Source: Aquimonas sp041395245 (lineage in GTDB: Bacteria > Pseudomonadota > Gammaproteobacteria > Xanthomonadales > Xanthomonadaceae). Taken from it: a DNA stretch of 64,000 bases. The stretch lies in NCBI GenBank assembly GCA_041395245.1, contig JAWLAY010000017.1, forward strand, positions 1-64,000, written 5' to 3'. The position numbers and the translations under genes were made by a program. Below are positions 26,688-35,090 of the stretch, one piece after another; position 1 is the stretch's first letter, and every line of letters begins with the position of its first letter. The notes below the pieces were generated by a model. It was not told the DNA's origin and did no database searches. It was given only the letters and a program-made list of their open reading frames with translations.

Positions 26688-28036
26688 AACAGACCGCGAT
26701 CACCATTCAGGCGATAAACGGTGCTGTTGATCATCACGTAGAGTTCCCCGGCCTCATCCTCGCCAAACGAGGTCAGGCCAAAACCAAAGGGCGTTCCAAA
26801 TGCCGTCGACGTCCACGTTTGCCCGGCCTGTGCCGCCCATACTTCACCTGTGCAGTAGTCCCCATAGAAATACCGACCTTGGGCAACTAGGACACCGCCA
26901 CGGTAGCGAAATCCACCGGTGATGGAGCACCGACTGCTGCTGTGCGTGTAACTGAGTATCGGATTGACAAACGTCGCAATGACAGCCTGGTCATTACAAT
27001 ACGGAGCACTGGTGTTGTACGTCTGCGCACCTTCGCGGCAGCGCCAGCCGTAATTTCCTCCGCCTGCACCGACTTGTTCGTAGTTGATTTCTTCGATCAG
27101 ATTCTGACCGACATCGGCGATGAACAGGCCACCCGTGGTATCGAAACTGAAGCGCCACGGGTTGCGAAATCCGTAGGACCACACTTCATCACACGCCTCC
27201 GGGATATTCCCACTGACACTTGGTTGCCCGGGTGGAATGGCGTAGTCCGCAGCAAAGTTGGTCCGCGGTCGTCCACACAGCAAACCGGTACCGCTTGGCG
27301 TCGTCTGATCGATATCGATCCGCATCATCTTGGAAAGCAGCGCGCGTGAGCGTGGGTCACCGCCATTGCCAGTGAAACTTGCCGCCGCACTGCAACCGCT
27401 GCCCTCAACCAATGTTGCCGGATCGAGGGTTTGACCATGACTGCAGGGATCACCCTGACTACCACCATCACCAAGACCGAAATACAGGTAGCCATCCGGA
27501 CCGAACACCACGTTGCCACCGTTATGATTGCTGCTGTTCTGATCCACACGAAGCAAAACACGACAGGACGCCAGATCTCCCGCTGACATGACATCGGCCG
27601 ATGGATCAGACATGACGAAGTGAACCACCATGCTGTCGCCGTTGACGTCAGTAATACTGAGGAAAACCCTTCCGTTGCTGGAAAACTGCGGATGGAACGC
27701 AAGGCCCAACACGCCACGCTCGCCGCCACTGGTAAAACCGACCGTGCTCGCACTGGCATCACCCGGATAGGTGCAGGAAAACCCCGTCCCGACGGTCAAC
27801 AGCGGCGTTGTCTGCAGCGTGTCATTGCGAACCACGCGAACCGCACCGCCCTGCTGGATGATGAACTGTCTGCCGCTGCCATCACCGGCATGCGTCAGCC
27901 CGATCGGCGAGTTCAGTCCACTGCTGATCCAGCTTTCGAACTGTGCCGTTTGTGCCATCACCGCATTGCCGCACAGCCCGCCGCACAGCGCCACCAGAGC
28001 GACGAATCGCGCTCCCTGCCGTCTACGCTTCAACAT
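26669..28036 (-). CDS. PQQ-dependent sugar dehydrogenase-family protein (Asd/GSDH-like)
   Basis: Secreted six-bladed beta-propeller of the soluble glucose/aldose sugar dehydrogenase family, which oxidises sugars with PQQ in the periplasm. A signal peptide ends near VMAQT. Family motifs are GERGVLGLAFHP, SNHNGGNVVFGPDGYLYF, GLGDGG, YGFRNPWRFSFD and ADVGQNLIEEINY. The final residues GLFYDGFE belong to the GFE-type tail. ATG 28036 is chosen, with a G-rich site upstream. PQQ biosynthesis genes are not in the window, so activity is inferred. Confidence 0.87.
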   Translation of the reverse strand: MLKRRRQGARFVALVALCGGLCGNAVMAQTAQFESWISSGLNSPIGLTHAGDGSGRQFIIQQGGAVRVVRNDTLQTTPLLTVGTGFSCTYPGDASASTVGFTSGGERGVLGLAFHPQFSSNGRVFLSITDVNGDSMVVHFVMSDPSADVMSAGDLASCRVLLRVDQNSSNHNGGNVVFGPDGYLYFGLGDGGSQGDPCSHGQTLDPATLVEGSGCSAAASFTGNGGDPRSRALLSKMMRIDIDQTTPSGTGLLCGRPRTNFAADYAIPPGQPSVSGNIPEACDEVWSYGFRNPWRFSFDTTGGLFIADVGQNLIEEINYEQVGAGGGNYGWRCREGAQTYNTSAPYCNDQAVIATFVNPILSYTHSSSRCSITGGFRYRGGVLVAQGRYFYGDYCTGEVWAAQAGQTWTSTAFGTPFGFGLTSFGEDEAGELYVMINSTVYRLNGDRGLFYDGFE

Positions 28037-28111
28037 CACCACCCCCCAAAATGAAGACGACCCAGCATAGCGCCTGAGAGGGCATCTGCCGGGTCGCCGA
28101 AGTCCGCTGAA

Positions 28112-29602
28112 TCAAATCGCCTGCATGAAGCCCAAATCGGGCCCCGGAACCGAAAGCAGGCTGCCGGTCATGTATTGCAGGTTCGGGAAAATACTGTCGC
28201 GATCCAGATCGCTCAAGCCGTACCACTTTGCCAAGGTCGCCGCGTACTGGTCGACCGACAGGGTCGGGATGATCTGACCCCATCCCGCGTTGTCGGGATT
28301 GGTCTCGCCTGCCGACAGATTCGGCATCCGACCGTAGATTCGCCGTCCATTGACGCCACCACCGAAGACAAGATGGTGACCACCCCAACCGTGGTCGGTG
28401 CCATCGCCGTTATTGGTCAACGTGCGACCAAACTCGGAGGCGGTAAAGGTCGTGACCTGATTGACCAGGTTCAAGGCCGGGTTACCCAGCACGTCATAGA
28501 ACGCCTTGATCGACTGCGACAACTCTGCCAGCAGCACGGGGTGATCGACATTTTGGTTGTCGTGGGTGTCGAACCCACCGATACCGGCGAAGAACAGTTG
28601 ACGACTCATCTGCAGGGTATCTCGCGCTCGCATGACGCGGGCAACCATGAGGAGTTGCCCTGCCAGCCGTGGCAGTTCCGGCAGATTGTCCGGATCCCAA
28701 GCCAAGCCGAATACATCCCAGAACGGCCGGAATACAGGATCGTTCTCCGGCACGGCGGCCAGTGCCGCTTCCACCTGTTCCGTGGTCTGCAGGGTGCTCT
28801 GCATCTTGCCGACGTAGGCCCGCTCAAACGGATGCGCATAGCTGCGATTCAACAGCGCATTGAAGCTGGAGCATCGCGCCGTATTCCACTCGCCATCGCC
28901 ACAGCCCGAACCATTCACGTTGATCACGTCGATGTGTTCGACGCCGTACGAGGACATGAAGTACGGCGACACCGTCTCACCGGCCTGGAACACGTTGTCC
29001 CCGTCCAGCGACACGTTCATCGACAGCACCTGATTGGTGTTGCTGGCGGAAAAAATATCGGCCAGTCGACCACCCCAGCCAATCCGATCGGTCGACTGCG
29101 AGTGCGGCGTTTGCCAGAACACCGATTGGTCCGAGTGCGAGAACAGTTGTGGCGGCAGAAGCGTACCGGGCTGCTCGTACATCGCCTTGTTCACCGGTCT
29201 GACCAGCGGCCCGACATTCGCCACGATGGCCGCACGGCCGGCTTCGAACATCGATTGCACACCGGTCATCTGCGGATGCAGCCCGAACTGACCGCCACCC
29301 AGCGGCGCGACGGTCGGATTGATCGCCAGCAACTGTGCTTGCGGGACAGCCAGCGAACTGCGGGTGGCACTGTAGGTCGCGTAATTGGTGGCATCACGCG
29401 GAATGACCATGTTGAAGCAGTCATTGCCGCCGTACAGGTAGATGCAAACCAGGGCTCGGTAGTCCAGTCCCGCTCCGTCCAATCGGCGCGGCGCGGCCGC
29501 TTGCGCCAGCTCCAGTTTTCCCATCATGGACAGGAAGGCCGCACTGCCAGCGGTTGCCTGCAGCGACTTGATCAGGAATTCGCGTCGTGATTTCAGGCTC
29601 AT
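28112..29602 (-). CDS. DUF1501 domain-containing protein, Tat-exported
   Basis: A 496-aa protein with a twin-arginine signal (SRREFLIKSLQATAGSAAFL) and the DUF1501 fold, related to sulfatase/phosphatase-like proteins: ALVCIYLYGGNDCFN near the start, FASEFGRT-like (TASEFGRTLTNNG) and DHGWGGHHLVFGG near the end. The function is unknown. It begins one base after the stop of the DUF1800 gene, the usual tandem partner, so the two are one operon and probably one complex. It has no GFE-type tail. Confidence 0.9.
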   Translation of the reverse strand: MSLKSRREFLIKSLQATAGSAAFLSMMGKLELAQAAAPRRLDGAGLDYRALVCIYLYGGNDCFNMVIPRDATNYATYSATRSSLAVPQAQLLAINPTVAPLGGGQFGLHPQMTGVQSMFEAGRAAIVANVGPLVRPVNKAMYEQPGTLLPPQLFSHSDQSVFWQTPHSQSTDRIGWGGRLADIFSASNTNQVLSMNVSLDGDNVFQAGETVSPYFMSSYGVEHIDVINVNGSGCGDGEWNTARCSSFNALLNRSYAHPFERAYVGKMQSTLQTTEQVEAALAAVPENDPVFRPFWDVFGLAWDPDNLPELPRLAGQLLMVARVMRARDTLQMSRQLFFAGIGGFDTHDNQNVDHPVLLAELSQSIKAFYDVLGNPALNLVNQVTTFTASEFGRTLTNNGDGTDHGWGGHHLVFGGGVNGRRIYGRMPNLSAGETNPDNAGWGQIIPTLSVDQYAATLAKWYGLSDLDRDSIFPNLQYMTGSLLSVPGPDLGFMQAI

Positions 29603-29603
29603 G

Positions 29604-31403
29604 TCATTTCTCCACGACGTATTCGGGGGAGGTCAGGATCAACCAGAGCGCGTCCTGCACACGCTGACGCCGCGTGTCTTCCTCGGCTGTCCACTGGTTG
29701 AAGTCGATCGCATTGACGTGGTCAATCAGGATGTTCCGCATGCCGCTGCTCATCTGTCCGGCCAGGAACAGCAGGTTGAAACGATCAATCAATGCCGCGG
29801 CATCGTGCGCAATACCCATGTCACGCTCCAGCCGGACCAGCACGGGCTGCCATTCGCCCAACCACGGGTTGCCGACATAGGCGTAGTAGATCTTCCCTGC
29901 GATCTCGTTGCTGAGTCGGGTCAGGAAGGTGTCCGTGGTGATCTGGAACTCGGGCGAATACAGACCTGCCGTCGCGATTTCTCCAGGCAACTGGTAGTTC
30001 GGCAGGAAGAAGTTGAACACGGTGGGCGAGCTCTGGATGCCCTGCGCGGCGTACCAATTGGTCCACTCGCGCACGCGCCCGTCAATCGACGTTGCCTGCA
30101 TCGCTCGCCAGAGCTGGGTGACGCGCAGCAAGGGTTCACGCAATTTGCCGAAATGTGCGGGGGCCTGAGCCGGATTGCGCGCTTCCGGGTCCATCAGAAT
30201 CGCCCGCACCACGGCGCCCAGATCGCCGCGCACGCCTTGGCCGTTGTTGTTGAACACCGTGGCCACACGCTCGATGTAATCCGACGAGGGATTGCTGGTG
30301 GTCAAGCGTTGAATCAGCAGGCGTCCAACGAAGGGACCGACATTCGGATGATTGAACACGTTGTCCAGTGCCGCTTCCATGTCGGCACGCGCCAAGCCCC
30401 CTGCCGGCAAGACACCGCCCGACAGAGCCACACCGGGGTAGTTGAGCAATTGCTTGCTCACACCGGTCGCATGGTAGATATCGCCGAAAGCTGTCCCCTC
30501 GCCCCACGGCTTCAGCGGCGTCCGGTAACCAGCGGCCGCCCGCCAATCCTGGTTTGGAATCGTGCTGGGCGGGCAATACTCCCAATCCCACCAGTTCAGG
30601 TTGTCGCCCTCCGGCGCAGCCGGTGGAACGCAGGTGCTGTAGTTCCAGCCGGTGAACACGTGCGCGAACCCTCGAATCGTGTCCTGCGTATAGGTCGGCA
30701 CGGTTTGCACACCGGGCGTACCCGGATCACCGTCGAGCGGCGTGCCATCGGTGTTCAGTCGAACCAGTCCGACGGAAAACAACTGCATGATCTCGCGCGC
30801 GTAGTTTTCATCCGGCCGGATGTTCAGCGACTCATCCGGCTTGCGATTGCGGAACATCGACAGGTAGTGGCCCATGGCCGGATGCAGGGTCACGTTTTCG
30901 AGCAGGTCGCGATAATTGCCGAACGCGCCCGTTGCCAGACCATCAAAGTAGTGCGCGATGGTGTTCGGGTTGCCTTCCAGCGCGCCATTCTGATCCGAAA
31001 TCACCAGTATTTCGGACAAGGCGAAGGCCACGCGCTGGCGCAATTGATCGTTGCCCCAGGTGACGTTCTGGAACCAGATATCGACACGTTTGTCCTGCCC
31101 CACCTCGTTAGGCGTCTGCGCCAGCAATCCATCGAGGAAGGGTAGTTGCAGCGAGGCCGGACGCGCCAACTGTTCCGTCAGCCACGCGTTGTAGCCCAAC
31201 TGCAGCAGGCGGTCGATTTCGGTCAAGGTTGGACCGAACGTCGCCTGGGTAAGAAAGCGAGCGGCCTCCGCCTGCGTGTGAGGCCCTTCCGGGTTACCCT
31301 CAAATCGATCCGCAAATATCTCATCGGCCGCCTGGGCGGACGACATTCCGAACGACAAGGCAAAGCAGCAGCCGACCACCCGGCTGATTTGGCTGGTTCT
31401 CAT
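29604..31403 (-). CDS. DUF1800 domain-containing protein, exported
   Basis: A 599-aa protein of the DUF1800 family (unknown function, often paired with DUF1501). A signal peptide (VVGCCFALSFGMSSAQA) is followed at once by DEIFADRFEGN, a GFE-type motif at the mature N-terminus. The family core then runs RFLTQATFGPTLTEI, LRQRVAFALSEILV, NYAREIMQLFSVG and GFAHVFTGWN. ATG 31403 is chosen because it puts the signal peptide at the start; the frame is open to 31454. Confidence 0.9.
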   Translation of the reverse strand: MRTSQISRVVGCCFALSFGMSSAQAADEIFADRFEGNPEGPHTQAEAARFLTQATFGPTLTEIDRLLQLGYNAWLTEQLARPASLQLPFLDGLLAQTPNEVGQDKRVDIWFQNVTWGNDQLRQRVAFALSEILVISDQNGALEGNPNTIAHYFDGLATGAFGNYRDLLENVTLHPAMGHYLSMFRNRKPDESLNIRPDENYAREIMQLFSVGLVRLNTDGTPLDGDPGTPGVQTVPTYTQDTIRGFAHVFTGWNYSTCVPPAAPEGDNLNWWDWEYCPPSTIPNQDWRAAAGYRTPLKPWGEGTAFGDIYHATGVSKQLLNYPGVALSGGVLPAGGLARADMEAALDNVFNHPNVGPFVGRLLIQRLTTSNPSSDYIERVATVFNNNGQGVRGDLGAVVRAILMDPEARNPAQAPAHFGKLREPLLRVTQLWRAMQATSIDGRVREWTNWYAAQGIQSSPTVFNFFLPNYQLPGEIATAGLYSPEFQITTDTFLTRLSNEIAGKIYYAYVGNPWLGEWQPVLVRLERDMGIAHDAAALIDRFNLLFLAGQMSSGMRNILIDHVNAIDFNQWTAEEDTRRQRVQDALWLILTSPEYVVEK

Positions 31404-31428
31404 CACGACCCCCGACGAACTGGCAACT

Positions 31429-31446
31429 TTGCAAACTATTGCAAAC
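31429..31446. repeat. two TTGCAAAC direct repeats spaced one helical turn
   Basis: TTGCAAAC occurs at 31429-31436 and 31439-31446, start-to-start distance 10 bp, followed by an ACACACACACAAC tract. It lies 26 nt upstream of the DUF1800 start in the divergent region with the Reeler-like gene. Tandem sites on one face of the helix suggest a regulator site, but no regulator can be named. Confidence 0.4.
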
Positions 31447-31550
31447 ACACACACAACAAAGCGCGCATTCCGTCACACCTTGTCGACGTCCCGACCACGG
31501 ACATTACGCAAATCCACCCTATCACCAGCCACGGTTCAGGTTACCCACGC

Positions 31551-32114
31551 ATGCCAACTTTCTATCGTCCCCTTTTCATCCTGATCGCCGCCAGCCTGGC
31601 CGAAGCAGCCGGAGCGCACTCGTTCGGATCGCCGCGCTGCGAGATCAACAGTCTGCCGGTGACCGAGATGAGTGCCACACTGGCCGATCCAGCGCCATCG
31701 GGCTGGCAGATCAGCAACCCAGATGGGGCGGCATGGCCGGGTCGCGCGATGACGATACGGGTAACCCACACCGACCCGCTGAAACAGGCACGCGGCATTC
31801 TGGTTTGGGCAAGGCGCAACGGCAGCACGCCCTCGGGCAGTTTCCAGCCGGATTCGGCAGGATTGTTCCAGTGGATTCCGATCGCCCTCGCCAATTGCGG
31901 CGAGGCATCGATCTCGCACACCAGTCGCACCCCCAAGTCGCAGGCGCAACTCCGCTTCGATTGGATTCCCGATACCACTGGCAACAGCATCGTCCGCGCC
32001 TTTGTCATCGAGGACTGCGGCGGCGAGGAAGCCGACTGTCGTGCCTGGCAAGCCCTGACGCCCTTTTTGGTGATACCTGGTGCGATCTTTGTCGACGGCC
32101 TGGAGGGCTCCTGA
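31551..32114 (+). CDS. exported Reeler-like domain protein
   Basis: A 187-aa protein with a signal peptide (PLFILIAASLAEAAGA). The body resembles a Reeler domain: GSFQPDSAGLFQW, a lone Cys, ISHTSRTPKSQAQLRFDWIP and NSIVRAFVIEDCG. The extreme C-terminus is AIFVDGLEGS, a variant of the GFE-type tail. ATG 31551 is chosen from the signal peptide; the frame is open far upstream as an antisense shadow of the DUF1800 gene. The domain call rests on pattern only. Confidence 0.65.
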   Translation: MPTFYRPLFILIAASLAEAAGAHSFGSPRCEINSLPVTEMSATLADPAPSGWQISNPDGAAWPGRAMTIRVTHTDPLKQARGILVWARRNGSTPSGSFQPDSAGLFQWIPIALANCGEASISHTSRTPKSQAQLRFDWIPDTTGNSIVRAFVIEDCGGEEADCRAWQALTPFLVIPGAIFVDGLEGS

Positions 32115-32183
32115 CACGCCGAAACGCGATTCAAGTTGTGCTCGCGCGAGCCGCTAACGCCTGTGCCAGAAAGGAGCCCGCGC

Positions 32184-33278
32184 ATGGACATTACCGCCTC
32201 GCAGCTGCGTTTCGGTATGCAGCATCAGGCCGAAACGCTTCATAGCCGATCCGAAACCCTGCGCGTTGTTCGCAATCCGCTCGAGCAGGCCAGCGACGGC
32301 AACGCGGCGCGTGCCGAGGCGCAGCAGCTGCGCATTTCCGAGCAAGGGCGCGCCCTCGCCGCCAGCGTTCCCTCGGCACTCGACGCCTTGGAGGGCCGCC
32401 AGACCACGGCGATTGACGCCGCCGCCGATGCAGAACTGACCGATGATCCGCAGCTAGGCTTGCTGGCCCGCATGATTGAAGCCATCACCGGGCGCGCCGT
32501 ACGCATCTTCGATGCCAGTGAACTGCGCACCCAGGCAACGTCCAGCACAGGCAGCGTGCGCACGACATCCCAAGGCGAGCAGACATCGACCGCGGTCGCC
32601 CGTGGCGAATTCGCCCTCGAGTATCGCGCGGTCGAGCACTACCGCGAGTCGGAACGTACGCAGGTTCAGATCGAGGGTGTAATCGAAACCGCCGATGGCG
32701 AGTCGATCCGTTTCGCACTGAATCTGGACATGCAACGCCACTATGCCGAGTCCAGCGAAACCCGCATCGACCTGCGGCCAGCGCAGCAACGCAAGGACCC
32801 TCTGGTCGTCAACTTCTCCGGTACAGCGGCGCAACTTCGTGATGCGCGCTTCCAGTTCGACATCGATGCCGACGGCGAAGCTGATTCGCTGGCACAACTG
32901 GCCTCCGGGAGCGGCTTCCTCGCTCTGGATCGAAACGCCGACGGGCGAATCAATGATGGCAACGAGTTGTTCGGCGCACTGAGCGGCGACGGCTTCGCCG
33001 ATCTTGCGCAGTTGGACTCTGATCAGGATGGGTGGGTCGATGCAGCGGACCCGGCCTTTGCGCAGTTGCGCGTGTGGATCCCCGATGCGCATGGCGACGG
33101 GCATCTGGCGACAATGGATGAACTTGGTATCGGCGCGCTGTCGACGCGCTCGATTGCCAGCGCGTTTGCTCTGCGGGGTGAGGGCAACAGCGATCTGGGC
33201 CAGGTTCGCAGCACGGGTTTGTATGTCGGTGCGGATCGCAGCGTCGGCACTGTTCAGCAGATCGACCTTAGCGCTTAA
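32184..33278 (+). CDS. EF-hand-containing protein of unknown function
   Basis: A 364-aa protein with no signal peptide; the start is set by AAAGGAG at 32169-32175. The N-terminal half is polar and charged with no recognised domain. The C-terminal half carries acidic calcium-binding motifs: FDIDADGEADS, LDRNADGRINDGNELFG, LDSDQDGWVDAADPAF and DAHGDGHLATMDELG. The block LDRNADGRINDGNELFG is common in large RTX/type I-secreted proteins, but here it stands without GGxGxD repeats. It might be surface- or regulation-related; nothing specific is supported. Confidence 0.6.
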   Translation: MDITASQLRFGMQHQAETLHSRSETLRVVRNPLEQASDGNAARAEAQQLRISEQGRALAASVPSALDALEGRQTTAIDAAADAELTDDPQLGLLARMIEAITGRAVRIFDASELRTQATSSTGSVRTTSQGEQTSTAVARGEFALEYRAVEHYRESERTQVQIEGVIETADGESIRFALNLDMQRHYAESSETRIDLRPAQQRKDPLVVNFSGTAAQLRDARFQFDIDADGEADSLAQLASGSGFLALDRNADGRINDGNELFGALSGDGFADLAQLDSDQDGWVDAADPAFAQLRVWIPDAHGDGHLATMDELGIGALSTRSIASAFALRGEGNSDLGQVRSTGLYVGADRSVGTVQQIDLSA

Positions 33279-33364
33279 GGCGGCGCATCCGGTCTGGAAC
33301 CGGATTTGCAGGAGTGTCCATCAAGCCAAGTGATGCGTCCGCATCACGTCATCGGGAGTGACAC

Positions 33365-34189
33365 ATGCGCCTGGAGTCCCTGTTCGACCACCCGCAATCC
33401 CTGCCCAGCGTGCCGCGCATCGTGCAGGAGCTGATCGAGAGCTTCGACAGCGAGCTGATCTCATTCAAGGACCTGGCACCGAAGCTGGCCTCCGATCCGG
33501 TGCTGTCCGCGCGCCTGCTGCGCCTCGCCAACTCCGCCTACTACCACGTATCCCGCCCGATAGGCACCGTCGATGATGCGTTGACGATGCTGGGCTTCGG
33601 CGCGGTACGCACACTGGTGATCAGTTCGGGGCTGACCCAAGGCTTTCGCAACGTCCCAGGTCTGGACCTGCACCGCTTCTGGCGCTTCAGTCTCAAGGTG
33701 GCCGGGGTCTCTCGCACGCTGGCCAAGATGGCGCATCAGAATGCCGAAGTCGCGTTTACCGTCGGCTTGATGCACGCCATCGGACAACTGGTGATGCACA
33801 CCCGCATGCCGGAACAGATGCAGCAGGTTGCACGCCTGGTTGATGCCTTCGATCCACTGCGTTTTGATGTCGAACGGCGGACCTTCGGCTACACCTACGC
33901 CGATGTCGGAGCGGAACTGGCGAAACGCTGGCGCTTCCCGCCAGGCTTTCCCGCTGCCATCGCCGGATTTGGCGACCCTCTCGCGCTTGATCCCTTCGAG
34001 CCGATGGCGGGACTACTGCATCTGGCGGTCTGGCGAACGCGCGCCGAAGAGCAGAACCTGTCGACCGAAGACTTGGCCGCTGGTCTGCCGGGGTTTGTCG
34101 CCGACCAACTCTCGCTCAGCATGGACGAACTGATGTCCATGCCCAGCCCAAGCGCCCTGTGCGAGGGGCTGGAGACGCTGGTCGACTGA
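33365..34189 (+). CDS. HDOD domain-containing protein
   Basis: A 274-aa protein of the HDOD family, a non-catalytic relative of HD phosphohydrolases found in signalling. The N-terminal pattern LPSVPRIVQEL, LASDPVLSARLLRLANSAYY, TVDDALTMLGFGAVRTLVIS and the central FWRFSLKVAGVSRTLA are typical. The HD position keeps AFTVGLMHAIGQLV in place of the metal-binding His-Asp pair. It precedes a Crp/Fnr gene by 40 nt. Related proteins act in motility and c-di-GMP pathways; the role here is not known. Confidence 0.88.
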   Translation: MRLESLFDHPQSLPSVPRIVQELIESFDSELISFKDLAPKLASDPVLSARLLRLANSAYYHVSRPIGTVDDALTMLGFGAVRTLVISSGLTQGFRNVPGLDLHRFWRFSLKVAGVSRTLAKMAHQNAEVAFTVGLMHAIGQLVMHTRMPEQMQQVARLVDAFDPLRFDVERRTFGYTYADVGAELAKRWRFPPGFPAAIAGFGDPLALDPFEPMAGLLHLAVWRTRAEEQNLSTEDLAAGLPGFVADQLSLSMDELMSMPSPSALCEGLETLVD

Positions 34190-34229
34190 CCGTCGTCGCG
34201 TTCACGTTGCGCCGGTCTACACTGGTGGC

Positions 34230-34916
34230 ATGTCTCATCGAGCGCCCCCCGTGAACCTGCAGGCCTGGCAAGCGGCCTACCCGATGCTGGCCGATCTGCG
34301 TGCCGCCGAGTTGAGCTGCCTGCAGAACGGTTTGCACCTCATGGACGTGCCCGCGCAACAGCGACTGTTTGCGCCCGGCCAGGCCTGCAAAGGCTTTCCC
34401 TTGTTGCTGGCTGGCCGAATCAAGGTCAGCCGCAGCTCGGAAAACGGACGCGAAATCGTGCTGTATCGCGTCGAGCCCGGCGAATCCTGCATCGTGTCGG
34501 CGGCCTGCCTTGGCAGTCACCAGCCCTACAACGCCGAAGCGCTGACCGAAACCGCCTGCACGCTCGGCATTCTCGATGCCAAGGCCTTTGACACGCTGAT
34601 GTGTCAGCACGCGCCATTTCGCGAATTCGTGTTCGGCCTGTTCATGGGTCGCATGGGCAGCCTGGTGCAGTTGATCGATGAAGTTGCCTTTCAGCGTCTC
34701 GACCTGCGCCTGGCGCGTACCCTGCTGCAATTGATGGGACCGGATGGCAGCGTAACGCGCTCACATCAGCAACTGGCAGACGAACTCGGCTCGGTGCGAG
34801 AGATGGTCAGCCGCGTACTCAAGCACTTCGAGCACGCCGGGGCGGTGCAACTGGGCCGACAGCAAATCCGCGTCGTCAACGCCGTGCGTCTGCAACAACT
34901 CGCCACTCAACATTGA
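34230..34916 (+). CDS. Crp/Fnr-family transcriptional regulator, cysteine-rich
   Basis: A 228-aa regulator with an N-terminal cyclic-nucleotide-type sensor (about 25-140) and a winged helix at about 175-225, with HTH segment SHQQLADELGSVREMVSRVL. The sensor holds six cysteines (about residues 30, 53, 87, 93, 110 and 125). They do not form the FNR N-terminal cluster, but their number suggests redox, NO or metal sensing. Cyclic-AMP ligands (the R-x-ST pair) are not conserved. The target genes are unknown. Confidence 0.85.
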   Translation: MSHRAPPVNLQAWQAAYPMLADLRAAELSCLQNGLHLMDVPAQQRLFAPGQACKGFPLLLAGRIKVSRSSENGREIVLYRVEPGESCIVSAACLGSHQPYNAEALTETACTLGILDAKAFDTLMCQHAPFREFVFGLFMGRMGSLVQLIDEVAFQRLDLRLARTLLQLMGPDGSVTRSHQQLADELGSVREMVSRVLKHFEHAGAVQLGRQQIRVVNAVRLQQLATQH

Positions 34917-35090
34917 GCGACTTTGAGCCTGCGCGGCAGAAACGATCAAGGCGAAAAATCGGCTGCGCGCGGACAGTTTTTCGACGGTTCGCCGCTCCAC
35001 AGCACTGCTATGGGCCAAGAATCGGCGAAAATAATGGAACTCGCAGACGGCTTTGCAGACCGGTCGGCTTCTGCCGCGCAGGCTACTCGT

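Noticed and set aside
28175..29590. A 471-codon open frame on the plus strand
   Set aside because: It is fully antisense to the DUF1501 gene, has no family motifs, and its composition is typical of GC-rich shadow frames.
29526..31145. A 539-codon open frame on the plus strand
   Set aside because: Antisense to the DUF1800 gene with no recognisable domain; the minus-strand gene has a signal peptide and family motifs.
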